A model generated the notes under the pieces. The model made no database searches. It saw nothing but the letters and a program-made list of their open reading frames with translations, and was not told the DNA's origin. DNA of 61,099 nt from Anaerolineales bacterium (GTDB taxonomy: Bacteria > Chloroflexota > Anaerolineae > Anaerolineales > UBA11579). Shown here piece after piece: positions 8,849 to 17,200 of the stretch (position 1 is its first letter; each line of letters begins with the position of its first letter). Location of the stretch: positions 1 to 61,099 of the forward strand of contig JAGVCA010000055.1 in NCBI GenBank assembly GCA_020059485.1, in the 5' to 3' direction. The translations under genes were made by a program, and so were the position numbers.

Positions 8849-11541
8849 CTGAAAAATTAACCGCCCACTGCATCCATCACACCCACTGGGACCCGTACTG
8901 GTGGTTCACCCACCAGGAATCGATGGCGGTCTTCGCATACAACATGCGCGAGATGTTGCGGGCCTTTGACTCCGGTGAAGTACAGGACTTTTTCTTCGAC
9001 GGCCAGACGGATGCGATCGATGAATATCTGCAGATCCATCCGGAGGACACCCCGAAGGTTCGTGAGCTGGTCAGCAGCGGTAAGCTGGTAATTGGCCCGT
9101 TTGTCTCGCAGTTGGATACGTACCTGTCTTCCGCTGAGTCGGTGGTCAACAACCTGCGGCTGGGCATCAAGAGCGGCAAGGCGCTCGGCCATGCCTCCCG
9201 GATCGCATACCTGGCGGATCCCTTTGGGCACTCGACCGATCTGCCCAAGATCTTCAACCAGTGCGGCATCCATGAGTTCGTTTTCACCCGCGGGCTGGCG
9301 GACCTGTATGGCCTGGGAAGTGAATTCTATTTCAAATCCAACGACGGCAGCCAGGTGCTCTGTCATGTCATGCTCTCTGGCTATGGCTATGGGGCCCACG
9401 CCTTCCGGGACAAGACCCTGTTTACCGATCAGGCGGAAGATTACAACAAAATTGACGTCGCCCGGCTGATCGACCGCCTGGTCGAGCGCTCGACCCTGGA
9501 AAACGAGTTTTTTTTCCCGTTGGGCTTTGATAACTTCCCGGTGATGCTTGATATTCCTGAAAAGATCGCCTATTACAACCAGATCCAGTCGCGGATCGAG
9601 TTTAAATACACCACCTGGGCCGAGTTCCTTGAACGGGTCAGGAAACACGGCCGGGACCTGAAGACTTTCGAAGGCGAGATCCTTTCGCCGCAGTATCACC
9701 GGGTGCACATGAACGGGATGCACTCCGCCCGCTCCGACATCAAGACCCTGATCGACCGGACCGAGCGCCGGCTTTCGTATGAGCTCCAGCCGATGATGGC
9801 CCTGCTGGATGCCGTCGGCATTCCCTATGACCAGGGCCTGATCGACAAGACCTGGTATACCCTGGTCAACTGCCAGACCCACGGCTCGGCCACCCACGGC
9901 GATGAGACCAACGAATGGATCAAGGACAACGCACAGATCGCCTTCAACATCACCCGCGGGGTGCGGGACTATCTCTGCCGGCTGATCGCGGCCTCCGTTG
10001 AACAGGACGACGACCCGGGGATGCCGCTGGTGGTGCTCAACACACTGCCCTGGCAGCGGAAGATGGTCCAGCGGCTGTCGATCGTCACCCGCTCCCCGGC
10101 CTTCCGGCTGGAAATGGATGGGGAGGAGATCGAGTACACGGTCATCGAACAGGTCAAGCATTACTTTGGCGTTTACCGGAAAGACCCCGCTGATATGAAC
10201 GAGGATATCTGGTTCTACCGCACCGAGATCCTCTGTGACCTCGGGACGTTTGACGGGATTTCCTATCAGACCGTGTCGGTGATCGAAACCGGGGAGCAGC
10301 CCCCCCAGGCCCTCAGCCGCTCGGATGCGCCCCGGATCGAGAACGAATTTGTGTCCGTCCGCTGCGACGAGCATGGCATCCAGATCACCGATCAGCAATC
10401 CGGGCAGGTCTTCCCCCAGGTGGTTTATTTCGAGGATGGCGGGGACGAGGGCGACAGCTATGATTACGACTGGCCGGCGCCGGAGGACGAATGGCGGGTG
10501 ATCCGCGAGATCACCCAAAAAGACTTCCGGTCCGCTTTCCAGTCCGAGCTGTATGCAGAGATGGTATTTGAAGGGGAGATGGCGGTCCCGTCCAGCCTGG
10601 CGCAAAGAAAACGCCGCAGCGCGGATGGGCAGCTGACCTTTTCGCTGAAAGTCAGCCTGGAGCGCGATTCCAATCTGGTCCGGTTTTCCGGGCAGGTCGA
10701 GAACAGCACCGAAAACCACCGCTTCCGGATCGGTGTGCGCACCGGCAAGCACAACGTGTCGTCCTTCGCCGGCACGCAGTATGGGGTGATCGAACGGCCC
10801 TGCCTGCCGCCGGAAATGGCCTTCTGGAAGGAGAAAAACTATTTCGAAGAACCAAGCGCAACCCGCCCGCTGCTCAACCATGTCTCGGCGGCCGATGACC
10901 GCGGGGTGATCACGGTCTTCACCCGCAGCCTCAAGGAGTATGAGTTCATCGGGGAGGACTTTTCCGACCTGATGGTCACCATGTTCCGGGCGGTGGGCTA
11001 TGTCGGCCTGCCCGACCTGCACCGCCGGCCTGGACGGCCGAGCGGCATGCCCGAGCGGCTGATCCCGGCCCCCACCCATCAAATGCAGGGGACGATCGAG
11101 TTCGATCTCGGTGTCGGGTTTTCTGCCGCGTTGGATGCCAACCGGCTCTTCCGCCAGTATGCGGCCTTTGCGGTCGATCCGATCTACTGCCAGAACCAGG
11201 ACATCGACCCGACTTTCTTTTTGATCAGCTACTTCCCGATCAACCCGTGGCCGGAGCCCCTGCCGCGGCAGTATACCTTTGCCTGCCTGGAGGGGTCGGA
11301 GGCCAGCTTCGGCACCCTGATCAGGTCGGACGGACGCGCGGAGTACCTTCTGCGGCTGTTCAACGCGGAGAGCCGGCCGGTCGAGGCCGGGATCCTGTCC
11401 CTGAACCCAACCCTGCAGGTTACCGCTTCGACAGACCTGGTGGAGGAAGCCAGGGAAAAATTGTCCGGGCTGGCCAAACAACTCGCCGCTGGAGAGCTGT
11501 TGAATCTGGTGATCGCAAAAAAGATAAGGAGTAAAGCATGA
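8845..11541 (+). CDS. mngB: GH38 alpha-mannosidase, MngB-like
   Basis: 898 residues. In E. coli, MngB cleaves 2-O-(6-phospho-alpha-mannosyl)-D-glycerate after PTS import, giving mannose-6-phosphate and glycerate; the exact mannoside here is inferred. The N-terminal catalytic domain shows the zinc motif HTHWD (12-16) and the nucleophile region ADPFGHS with D125. The C-terminal beta-rich region is typical of the family. No signal peptide is present, so it acts in the cytoplasm. It overlaps the isomerase and the EIIB gene by ATGA on each side, indicating translational coupling with uptake. A second, divergent GH38 lies at 28444-31449. The long antisense ORF across this gene is a codon-bias artefact. 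Confidence 0.9.
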   Translation: MTEKLTAHCIHHTHWDPYWWFTHQESMAVFAYNMREMLRAFDSGEVQDFFFDGQTDAIDEYLQIHPEDTPKVRELVSSGKLVIGPFVSQLDTYLSSAESVVNNLRLGIKSGKALGHASRIAYLADPFGHSTDLPKIFNQCGIHEFVFTRGLADLYGLGSEFYFKSNDGSQVLCHVMLSGYGYGAHAFRDKTLFTDQAEDYNKIDVARLIDRLVERSTLENEFFFPLGFDNFPVMLDIPEKIAYYNQIQSRIEFKYTTWAEFLERVRKHGRDLKTFEGEILSPQYHRVHMNGMHSARSDIKTLIDRTERRLSYELQPMMALLDAVGIPYDQGLIDKTWYTLVNCQTHGSATHGDETNEWIKDNAQIAFNITRGVRDYLCRLIAASVEQDDDPGMPLVVLNTLPWQRKMVQRLSIVTRSPAFRLEMDGEEIEYTVIEQVKHYFGVYRKDPADMNEDIWFYRTEILCDLGTFDGISYQTVSVIETGEQPPQALSRSDAPRIENEFVSVRCDEHGIQITDQQSGQVFPQVVYFEDGGDEGDSYDYDWPAPEDEWRVIREITQKDFRSAFQSELYAEMVFEGEMAVPSSLAQRKRRSADGQLTFSLKVSLERDSNLVRFSGQVENSTENHRFRIGVRTGKHNVSSFAGTQYGVIERPCLPPEMAFWKEKNYFEEPSATRPLLNHVSAADDRGVITVFTRSLKEYEFIGEDFSDLMVTMFRAVGYVGLPDLHRRPGRPSGMPERLIPAPTHQMQGTIEFDLGVGFSAALDANRLFRQYAAFAVDPIYCQNQDIDPTFFLISYFPINPWPEPLPRQYTFACLEGSEASFGTLIRSDGRAEYLLRLFNAESRPVEAGILSLNPTLQVTASTDLVEEAREKLSGLAKQLAAGELLNLVIAKKIRSKA

Positions 11542-11861
11542 AGAAGCTCATTGGCGTGGCTTCCTGTCCCGCGGGCATTGCCCACACATATATCGCGGCG
11601 GAAACCCTGATCAAATTTGGCAAGCAGCACGGCTATGAAATGAAGATCGAGACCAACGGCGCCGGGGGAACGGAGAACCGGCTGACAGATGAGGACATCC
11701 GGGAAGCGGAGGCCGTGATTGTCGCCGCGGACACCCGGGTTGAGCTGGAGCGCTTCCGGGGAAAACCCGTTCTGTTTGTTTCCTCGACCGATGCCATTCA
11801 TCGCGGGGCCGAGGTTATTCAGATGATCCTGGACGGCAAAGCCGAAATCTATAACCCCTAG
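11538..11861 (+). CDS. PTS fructose-family EIIB subunit
   Basis: 107 residues, the usual size of a free-standing fructose-type EIIB. The phosphocysteine loop CPAGIAHT places the phosphorylated Cys at position 10. The protein accepts phosphate from EIIA and passes it to the sugar carried by the EIIC channel encoded next. It starts four bases inside the mannosidase gene. In E. coli MngA the A, B and C domains are fused; here they are three separate genes in the order B, C, A. Substrate is inferred to be a mannoside because of the two genes upstream. Confidence 0.92.
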   Translation: MKKLIGVASCPAGIAHTYIAAETLIKFGKQHGYEMKIETNGAGGTENRLTDEDIREAEAVIVAADTRVELERFRGKPVLFVSSTDAIHRGAEVIQMILDGKAEIYNP

Positions 11862-11880
11862 AGAAGTGTAAGGAGGCCGA

Positions 11881-11901
11881 ATGACAGCAGGAACAAAGTG
11901 A
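11881..11901 (+). other. Six-codon mini-ORF with strong ribosome site
   Basis: Between EIIB and EIIC, AAGGAGG (11871-11877) sits at good distance from an ATG at 11881 that opens a six-codon reading frame (MTAGTK) ending in TGA. It may be a leader peptide, or the relic of an earlier start. The real EIIC start has its own AAGGAG further down. Confidence 0.3.
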
Positions 11902-11951
11902 ACCAACCGCTCAGTTGAACGCTATGATCAGTGAACCATAAGGAGTCTAAA

Positions 11952-13019
11952 ATGAACAAATCTAATGCTGTATATCGTCATGTCATGTCCGGAGTGTCAT
12001 ACTTCATCCCGTTTATCGTGGCTGGCGGCATGCTGATTTCCTTTGCTTTCCTGTTTGATGCTGGAAATGCCGGTGCCGCCACATTCGGGGTAGGCAACCC
12101 CATTTCAGCCTGGCTGCTGAATGTCGGCGCCCTGGCGATCGGAATGATGCTGCCGATCCTGGCGGGTTACATTGCCTACTCGATCGCGGACCGGCCCGGC
12201 CTGCTGCCGGGCGTGGTGGTCGGTCTGCTGGCGCGGGAAGGCGGATCGGGCTTCATCGGAGCGCTGATCGGCGGCTTCCTGGCCGGCTATATCGTGCTGG
12301 GCTTGCGAACGCTCACCAAAGGCCTTCCCCGATCCTTTGAGGGCGTCAAGATCCTGATCATTTATCCGGTGCTTGGCACGGTTGCTGTTGGATTGGGCAT
12401 GATGTTGATCAACGCGTATGTCACGCCGCTGAATACCGCCATGAACTCCTTCCTGCAGAACCTGAGCGCGGGCAATGCCGCCATCCTGGGGGCGGTGCTT
12501 GGCGCCATGGCAGCCTTTGACATGGGCGGCCCGGTCAACAAGGCCGCCTATCTGTTCTGCGTCGCCTCGCTGACTGCCGCGGACGGCACTCCCATTCCTT
12601 CGGTTGCGATGGGCTCGATTGGCGCGGCGGCTTTTGCGATCAGCGGTGGCTGTGCGCTGGCCACTTTCCTGTATCCGAAAAAGTTCTCCCCCGAACTGCG
12701 GGATGCCGGCAAGGCGGCGGCAGTGATGGGCGTGAGCTTTATTGCGGAAGGGTCGATCCCCTTCGTCATTGCCCATCCCAAAGCCGTATGGCCTTCGATT
12801 ATGACGGGTGCGGCAGTCGGCGGCGCTCTGGCGGGCTTTTCCGGCATCACGCTGAGTGCCCCGATCGGCGGCATCTTCACACTCCCGCTGGTCAGCAATA
12901 TCGGGCTTTACCTGCTGTATGGCGCGATCGGCACAGTAGTGGCCGCCTTGATGATCGGCTTCCTGCTCAAGACCGATGCAGATGCCGAACCGGCCGTAGA
13001 AGTGACTGCCGGCGCGTAG
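11952..13019 (+). CDS. PTS fructose-family EIIC permease
   Basis: 355 residues, almost entirely hydrophobic with about nine or ten membrane spans. Sequence landmarks include the opening SGVSYFIPFIVAGGML, the DMGGPVNKAAY motif of fructose EIICs, and a late AEGSIPF loop. It forms the membrane channel that takes the sugar while EIIB phosphorylates it. I start it at the ATG at 11952 because AAGGAG (11940-11945) is six bases upstream; a GTG 21 bases earlier is in frame but lacks a site. Its neighbours are EIIB upstream and EIIA downstream. PTS permeases are uncommon in Chloroflexota, so transfer is possible (inference). Confidence 0.92.
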   Translation: MNKSNAVYRHVMSGVSYFIPFIVAGGMLISFAFLFDAGNAGAATFGVGNPISAWLLNVGALAIGMMLPILAGYIAYSIADRPGLLPGVVVGLLAREGGSGFIGALIGGFLAGYIVLGLRTLTKGLPRSFEGVKILIIYPVLGTVAVGLGMMLINAYVTPLNTAMNSFLQNLSAGNAAILGAVLGAMAAFDMGGPVNKAAYLFCVASLTAADGTPIPSVAMGSIGAAAFAISGGCALATFLYPKKFSPELRDAGKAAAVMGVSFIAEGSIPFVIAHPKAVWPSIMTGAAVGGALAGFSGITLSAPIGGIFTLPLVSNIGLYLLYGAIGTVVAALMIGFLLKTDADAEPAVEVTAGA

Positions 13020-13101
13020 CGATTTGATGATCCGATCTCCTGGCTGGCGGATATCTCCAGCCAGGAGATCACCCACCGGTTTTACTGGAGCGAGGCTCGT
13101 C

Positions 13102-13542
13102 ATGGATGATGTCATTATCACTGAGCAGTTGATTGCCCTGGATATCGAGCTGCCTGACAAGGACGCGGTGATCGAGGCGGTTGTCGATCTGCTTGCGGCC
13201 GATCACCGGCTGGAAGACCGGGAAGTCTTCATCCGCGATGTCTATGAACGCGAGGAGATCGTGCCGACCGGGATCGGCGATCTGATCGCCATCCCGCATG
13301 CCCGCTCGGCCGGCGTTGCGCGCGCTTCGCTGGTCTATCTCCGGCTGGCCGCAGCCATCCAGTGGACCGAGGAGGAACAGGCCAGGTATATCTTCGGGAT
13401 TGCCGTTCCGGAAGCGAATGTGGACAATCTTCATCTGAAGATCCTGTCCGAGGTGGCCAAAAAACTGCTGGATGATACAATAAAGCAGATCATCAAGGAA
13501 TCGGCTTCCAGGGGCGAAATACTGGAGGCGTTGCTAAGTTGA
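13102..13542 (+). CDS. PTS fructose-family EIIA subunit
   Basis: 146 residues with the EIIA-2 signature GDLIAIPHAR; H66 is the phosphorylated histidine. It takes phosphate from HPr and hands it to EIIB. HPr and EI genes are not in the window and must be elsewhere. The ATG at 13102 begins the conserved domain and has a GGAG upstream; an in-frame extension from 13024 reads as non-coding intergenic DNA (Arg/Pro-rich). The stop lies just before the repressor gene, consistent with one transcript. Confidence 0.9.
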   Translation: MDDVIITEQLIALDIELPDKDAVIEAVVDLLAADHRLEDREVFIRDVYEREEIVPTGIGDLIAIPHARSAGVARASLVYLRLAAAIQWTEEEQARYIFGIAVPEANVDNLHLKILSEVAKKLLDDTIKQIIKESASRGEILEALLS

Positions 13543-13567
13543 AATGGAAAGAAGGGGCTCTGCCGGC

Positions 13568-14311
13568 ATGACCGATCACATTAATCTCAATAACAACACA
13601 GCCAGGGCCTCTTTACCCAAGTACCGCCAGCTGGAGGAAGACCTGCGCTATAAGATCTTGCTCGGCCACTGGAAACCGGGCGATCAGATCCTGACGGAAA
13701 AAGATCTATGCGAGCAGTACAACGTCAGCCGGATCACGGTCCGCAAAGCGATCACTGAATTGGAAAACGCGGGCTACCTGTACCGGCAAAGCGGCAAAGG
13801 CACATTTGTCACCGAGTGGCAGCAGGACCTTCCGGAGCGCCCTCCGCTGAAGAGCTTTACCAATGAGATGTACGAGCAGGGCAAGAAGGCCGTCACGGTC
13901 GAAGTGGAACTGCATGTGACCGGAGCTGACCGGATCACGGCTGACATCCTCAATATCCCTGTTGGCGAGAAGATCATTCAGCTGAAACGCGTCAGAGCGG
14001 TTGATGGGGGGGGGATCATCGGCTATTCGATCAACGCCTTCCCCTTCCGGTCCGAGTTTTCAATCGCGCCAGAGGATTATTATGGGTCCTTCTATAAATA
14101 CCTGGAAAAGTTTGGGATCTATTTTACGTCGGCGATTGATTATCTGGAAGCCACGCTCCCGCCGCCCGGGGTTGCTGAAAAATTGAACATCTCGCCATCA
14201 GACCCTGTCCTGAAAAGCGTCAAGATCAGCCACAGTACAGACCGGCTGTTTACCGAATACAACATCTGTTATTACGTCGGCAGCGAGTATCGGTACTACG
14301 TTAAGTATTAA
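13568..14311 (+). CDS. GntR/HutC-family transcriptional regulator with UTRA domain
   Basis: About 247 residues. The N-terminal winged helix is clear (PKYRQLEEDLRYKILLGHWKPGDQI, then the recognition part VSRITVRKAI and the wing GKGTFV). The C-terminal half is a UTRA ligand-binding domain, which in this subfamily senses sugar phosphates or related metabolites. It most likely represses the mannoside operon through the TGTTATAACA palindrome at 7027-7036 (inference). I favour the ATG at 13568, preceded by AGAAGGGG, over the ATG at 13544, which has no ribosome site. It is the last gene of the operon; no strong terminator follows in 14312-14461. Confidence 0.88.
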   Translation: MTDHINLNNNTARASLPKYRQLEEDLRYKILLGHWKPGDQILTEKDLCEQYNVSRITVRKAITELENAGYLYRQSGKGTFVTEWQQDLPERPPLKSFTNEMYEQGKKAVTVEVELHVTGADRITADILNIPVGEKIIQLKRVRAVDGGGIIGYSINAFPFRSEFSIAPEDYYGSFYKYLEKFGIYFTSAIDYLEATLPPPGVAEKLNISPSDPVLKSVKISHSTDRLFTEYNICYYVGSEYRYYVKY

Positions 14312-14461
14312 TGTTGCCAGGTTGACTCGCGCGGAGCGAATGTCTCCAATAAAGTGGATCTAATTGTCCATTTCCACTGAACTTAATGGGCTTTTCGTGA
14401 GCCGACGGCGATGGGAGCAAACGGACTGGGTGGTCGATTTTGAAGGCGGCAGGAATGGGGG

Positions 14462-14782
14462 TCAGGCCGTGGCGGCAATCCGCAATTTTGGCAGCCGTTT
14501 TTCCGGGAAGAGCTGGGCCAGCTGGGTGCGAGTCCAGGCCAGCAGTTCCTGCTCGGTCAGCGAGTCTTCCAGCCGGGTGCGCAAAGCGTCATTGGGAATC
14601 AGCCGGAGGTGCGTGACTTTTTCATTCTCCCAGCCCAGCGCGCACTCCAGCGAGCAGCCCGGGTCGTCGACCATATTGAGCAGGATATGTCCGCTTCTGG
14701 TCAGGGAGATTTCATCCGATTCAAAGTCCCGCGCCTGGTCGAGAATAGGGCGGTAGATTTTGATCTCCTTGTGATAGACCAT
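14462..14782 (-). CDS. Conserved-looking hypothetical protein
   Basis: 106 residues, start ATG at 14782 with GGAGA upstream. The N-terminus reads MVYHKEIKIYRPILDQARDF and the C-terminus is basic. I see no signal peptide, membrane span or cofactor motif, and I do not recognise the family. Coding character is supported by the ribosome site and by a balanced soluble-protein composition. A longer frame running up to 15163 extends into Arg/Ser/Pro-rich sequence antisense to the next gene fragment and is not believable. The stretch 14783-15044 holds nothing else I can support. Confidence 0.55.
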   Translation of the reverse strand: MVYHKEIKIYRPILDQARDFESDEISLTRSGHILLNMVDDPGCSLECALGWENEKVTHLRLIPNDALRTRLEDSLTEQELLAWTRTQLAQLFPEKRLPKLRIAATA

Positions 14783-15044
14783 ATTCAATTCTCCAGATGG
14801 CGTTGTTGGAACGTGAAAGGGTGTTTGGCAAGTATACCGCACCAGATTCTGCCCGGCAAGGGGATTGGTGCAAATCAGGGCTGAAAGCGTCCTGAGTGGC
14901 AAAAACGGGGAGCGCGGCGGGTTGCTTTGGCCAACCAATCGGCCCGGGAGGAATGGCAAAGGGCATAAATCAAGCGCAGGGAGAACGATCTCCAGGTACT
15001 GCCGGTCCGCCGCAGAAAAGCCGATCCGTGCAGGAGGTATATTG

Positions 15045-15413
15045 ATGAGGGTGTTGGTGACCGGGGCAGCCGGGTTTTTGGGCTCACACTTATGTGAGCG
15101 ATTACGCCTTCCTCTCTCGGATGAAACCGGGCCGATGAATCTGGGCAATGACGTCGAGTTCACGATTCTCGACCTGGCACAACTGGTGATCAGGCTGACG
15201 GACAGCGCCAGCAGGGTCGTTTTCGACCAGGAGGTTAACCTGGGGGATGACCCGCTGCGGCGCAGGCCCGATCTGTCGCTGGCCCGGTCGGCGCTTGGCT
15301 ATGCTGCGCGGGTATCCCTGGAAGAAGGCCCGAAGAAAACAATCGCGTACTACTCCACCGTAGAAAGGCTTTTGATTGAGCAGGCATTGGGGTGGGGCAG
15401 CCGAAAAGGCTGA
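15045..15413 (+). pseudogene. NAD-dependent UDP-glucuronate decarboxylase-like gene with internal deletion
   Basis: 122 codons. The first 20 residues are the Rossmann start of an extended SDR sugar-nucleotide enzyme (VLVTGAAGFLGSHLCERL). The remaining residues match the C-terminal end of the same family (GPMNLGN followed by ILDLAQLVIRLT, then DDPLRRRPDLSLA and LEEGPKKTI). A normal enzyme is about 310 residues, so roughly 200 residues containing the YxxxK catalytic site are missing and the ends are joined in frame. AGGAGG precedes the ATG, so a short product may still be made but cannot be an active decarboxylase. It was probably once part of the polysaccharide cluster that follows. Confidence 0.75.
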
Positions 15414-15585
15414 GATTTTCTCACTGCCTGTTGTTGACCTGAGGAGCACCGCCGGTCCCAAAGCCAGGGCTTTCAAGCCGCCAATTTGGAAAACCTGATA
15501 TCGTCCGCTGACGGGCTGGTGCGGTAGAATATCAGGCAGACCCATCAGGGGCCGGCACGGCCCCTGGCTTCACCAGGAGGAGCCC

Positions 15586-17199
15586 TTGTACATTGACGGA
15601 AGAAGTATTCCAAGTGGAGAGCAATTACAAACCGATGTGTGCATCATCGGCGGAGGACCCGCCGGGATTGCGATTGCCAATGAGCTGATCGGACAGGATT
15701 TCGCAGTCACCATCCTTGAAAGCGGACGCCAAAAATTCTTTCACCCCAACCAGTGGCTGAACATTGCCTACAGCAAAGGACGGGAATACTTTGACCCGAC
15801 CTTCACCCGCCACCGCCTGTTGGGCGGGTCGACCAACTACTGGTTCGGTCTGTGCCGGCCGTTGGACCGGATCGACTTTGAAGCACGGGACTGGCTGCCG
15901 CACAGCGGATGGCCTTTCGGTCCCGAGGAGCTCGAGCCGTATTACCAGCGCTCAACGGAGTTGTTCGAACTTCCCCGCCCCGATTTCAAGACAGAAAATT
16001 ACCTGCTGCCCGGGCAGGAACCGATCCGCAGTGAGAAGCTCCGGACGACCGTCTTCCAGTTCAGCCCGCCGACCAATTTTCGCACCGCCTACGCCGACCG
16101 GATCGCGCAGGCCGGGAACTGCCAGGTGATCCTGAATGCCAATGTACAGGAGATCCTCGCCGCGGAAGACGGCGCCCGGATCGACCGGGTGTCGGTCAAG
16201 ACCTTCCGGCGCAACCAGTTCACGGTCCAGGCCCGGGTGTTCATCCTGGCGGCCGGCGGGATCGAGAATCCGCGCCTGCTGCTGGTCTCCAACCGGGTGC
16301 ACCGCGATGGGCTGGGCAACCAGCACGGCCTGGTGGGGCGATACTTCAACGAGCACCCCCACATGTTCAACGCCGAGATCTCCCACCCGGCCCGGGATAT
16401 CTTCCAGGGCATCTATGCCCCGATGGACTACAAGAACCCGGTCTCCCCGATGCCGCCAACCAGCGCGATCGGACTGCGTGAGGAGGTCTTGCGGGAGCAC
16501 AAACTGCTGAATGCCTGTGCCGTGCTGGTCGAGCGGCCGAACTACAAGTTCAGTCCGGCATACAATTCCACCGCCGGGGTCGGGTTCATGCGTTTTGCCG
16601 AGGTGCTTTCCCATGACCGCGGCTGGCATGATTCGCTCCCGGCCGACCTGGGGAAGATGGCCACAGACCCGCTGGCCGTCGGGCAAATCCTGGCCGGACA
16701 GGTGGGGCATGCCCTGCAGAAGCGCAAGGGCGTGGCGCTGCGGATCATGATGGAGACCGAACCCAACCCGGAAAGCCGGGTGGTGCTGTCCCATAAGCGG
16801 GACCTGCTGGGGATGCCGAAAGTGAACATCCACTGGCAGCTGACCGAACGGGACAGCCGCGACTTCAACCGTTTCAAGACGCTGCTGTTTGGCGAGCTCG
16901 CCAGGCTCGGATTCAAGATCGACCCGATCGACCACCAGCTGGACGATCAGGGCTGGCCGGTCGGGCTGGTGGCCGCCAAGCATCACGCCGGCACCACCCG
17001 CATGCATACGGACCCGAAAAAAGGCGTGGTGGATGCCAATGCCAGAGTGCACGGGCTGGAGAACCTGTATATTGCCGGGAATTCGGTCTTTCCGACCTCC
17101 GGGTTTTCCAACCCGACCTTCACGATTGGAGCGCTCTCGATCCGGCTGGCCGACCACCTCAAAACCGTGATGGAAAGGCGGGCCTACCCGCAGCAGTGA
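15586..17199 (+). CDS. GMC-family FAD-dependent oxidoreductase
   Basis: 537 residues. The FAD-binding GGGPAG motif is at 22-27, and the GMC C-terminal domain holds H466/H467 in KHHAGTTRMH plus N509 in GFSNPTFTIG. Family members oxidise alcohols or sugar hydroxyls; the substrate here is unknown, although the context of sugar genes suggests a carbohydrate or glycoside. No signal peptide is seen. The start is a TTG at 15586, chosen because AGGAGG lies seven bases upstream and no ATG fits. The gene converges with the hydrolase gene at 17201, with one base between the stops. Confidence 0.88.
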   Translation: MYIDGRSIPSGEQLQTDVCIIGGGPAGIAIANELIGQDFAVTILESGRQKFFHPNQWLNIAYSKGREYFDPTFTRHRLLGGSTNYWFGLCRPLDRIDFEARDWLPHSGWPFGPEELEPYYQRSTELFELPRPDFKTENYLLPGQEPIRSEKLRTTVFQFSPPTNFRTAYADRIAQAGNCQVILNANVQEILAAEDGARIDRVSVKTFRRNQFTVQARVFILAAGGIENPRLLLVSNRVHRDGLGNQHGLVGRYFNEHPHMFNAEISHPARDIFQGIYAPMDYKNPVSPMPPTSAIGLREEVLREHKLLNACAVLVERPNYKFSPAYNSTAGVGFMRFAEVLSHDRGWHDSLPADLGKMATDPLAVGQILAGQVGHALQKRKGVALRIMMETEPNPESRVVLSHKRDLLGMPKVNIHWQLTERDSRDFNRFKTLLFGELARLGFKIDPIDHQLDDQGWPVGLVAAKHHAGTTRMHTDPKKGVVDANARVHGLENLYIAGNSVFPTSGFSNPTFTIGALSIRLADHLKTVMERRAYPQQ

Positions 17200-17200
17200 G

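Noticed and set aside
8857-11481. 874-residue antisense ORF over the GH38 mannosidase
   Set aside because: It mirrors a GC-rich, strongly biased gene; the product has no motif, while the sense frame has all GH38 motifs.
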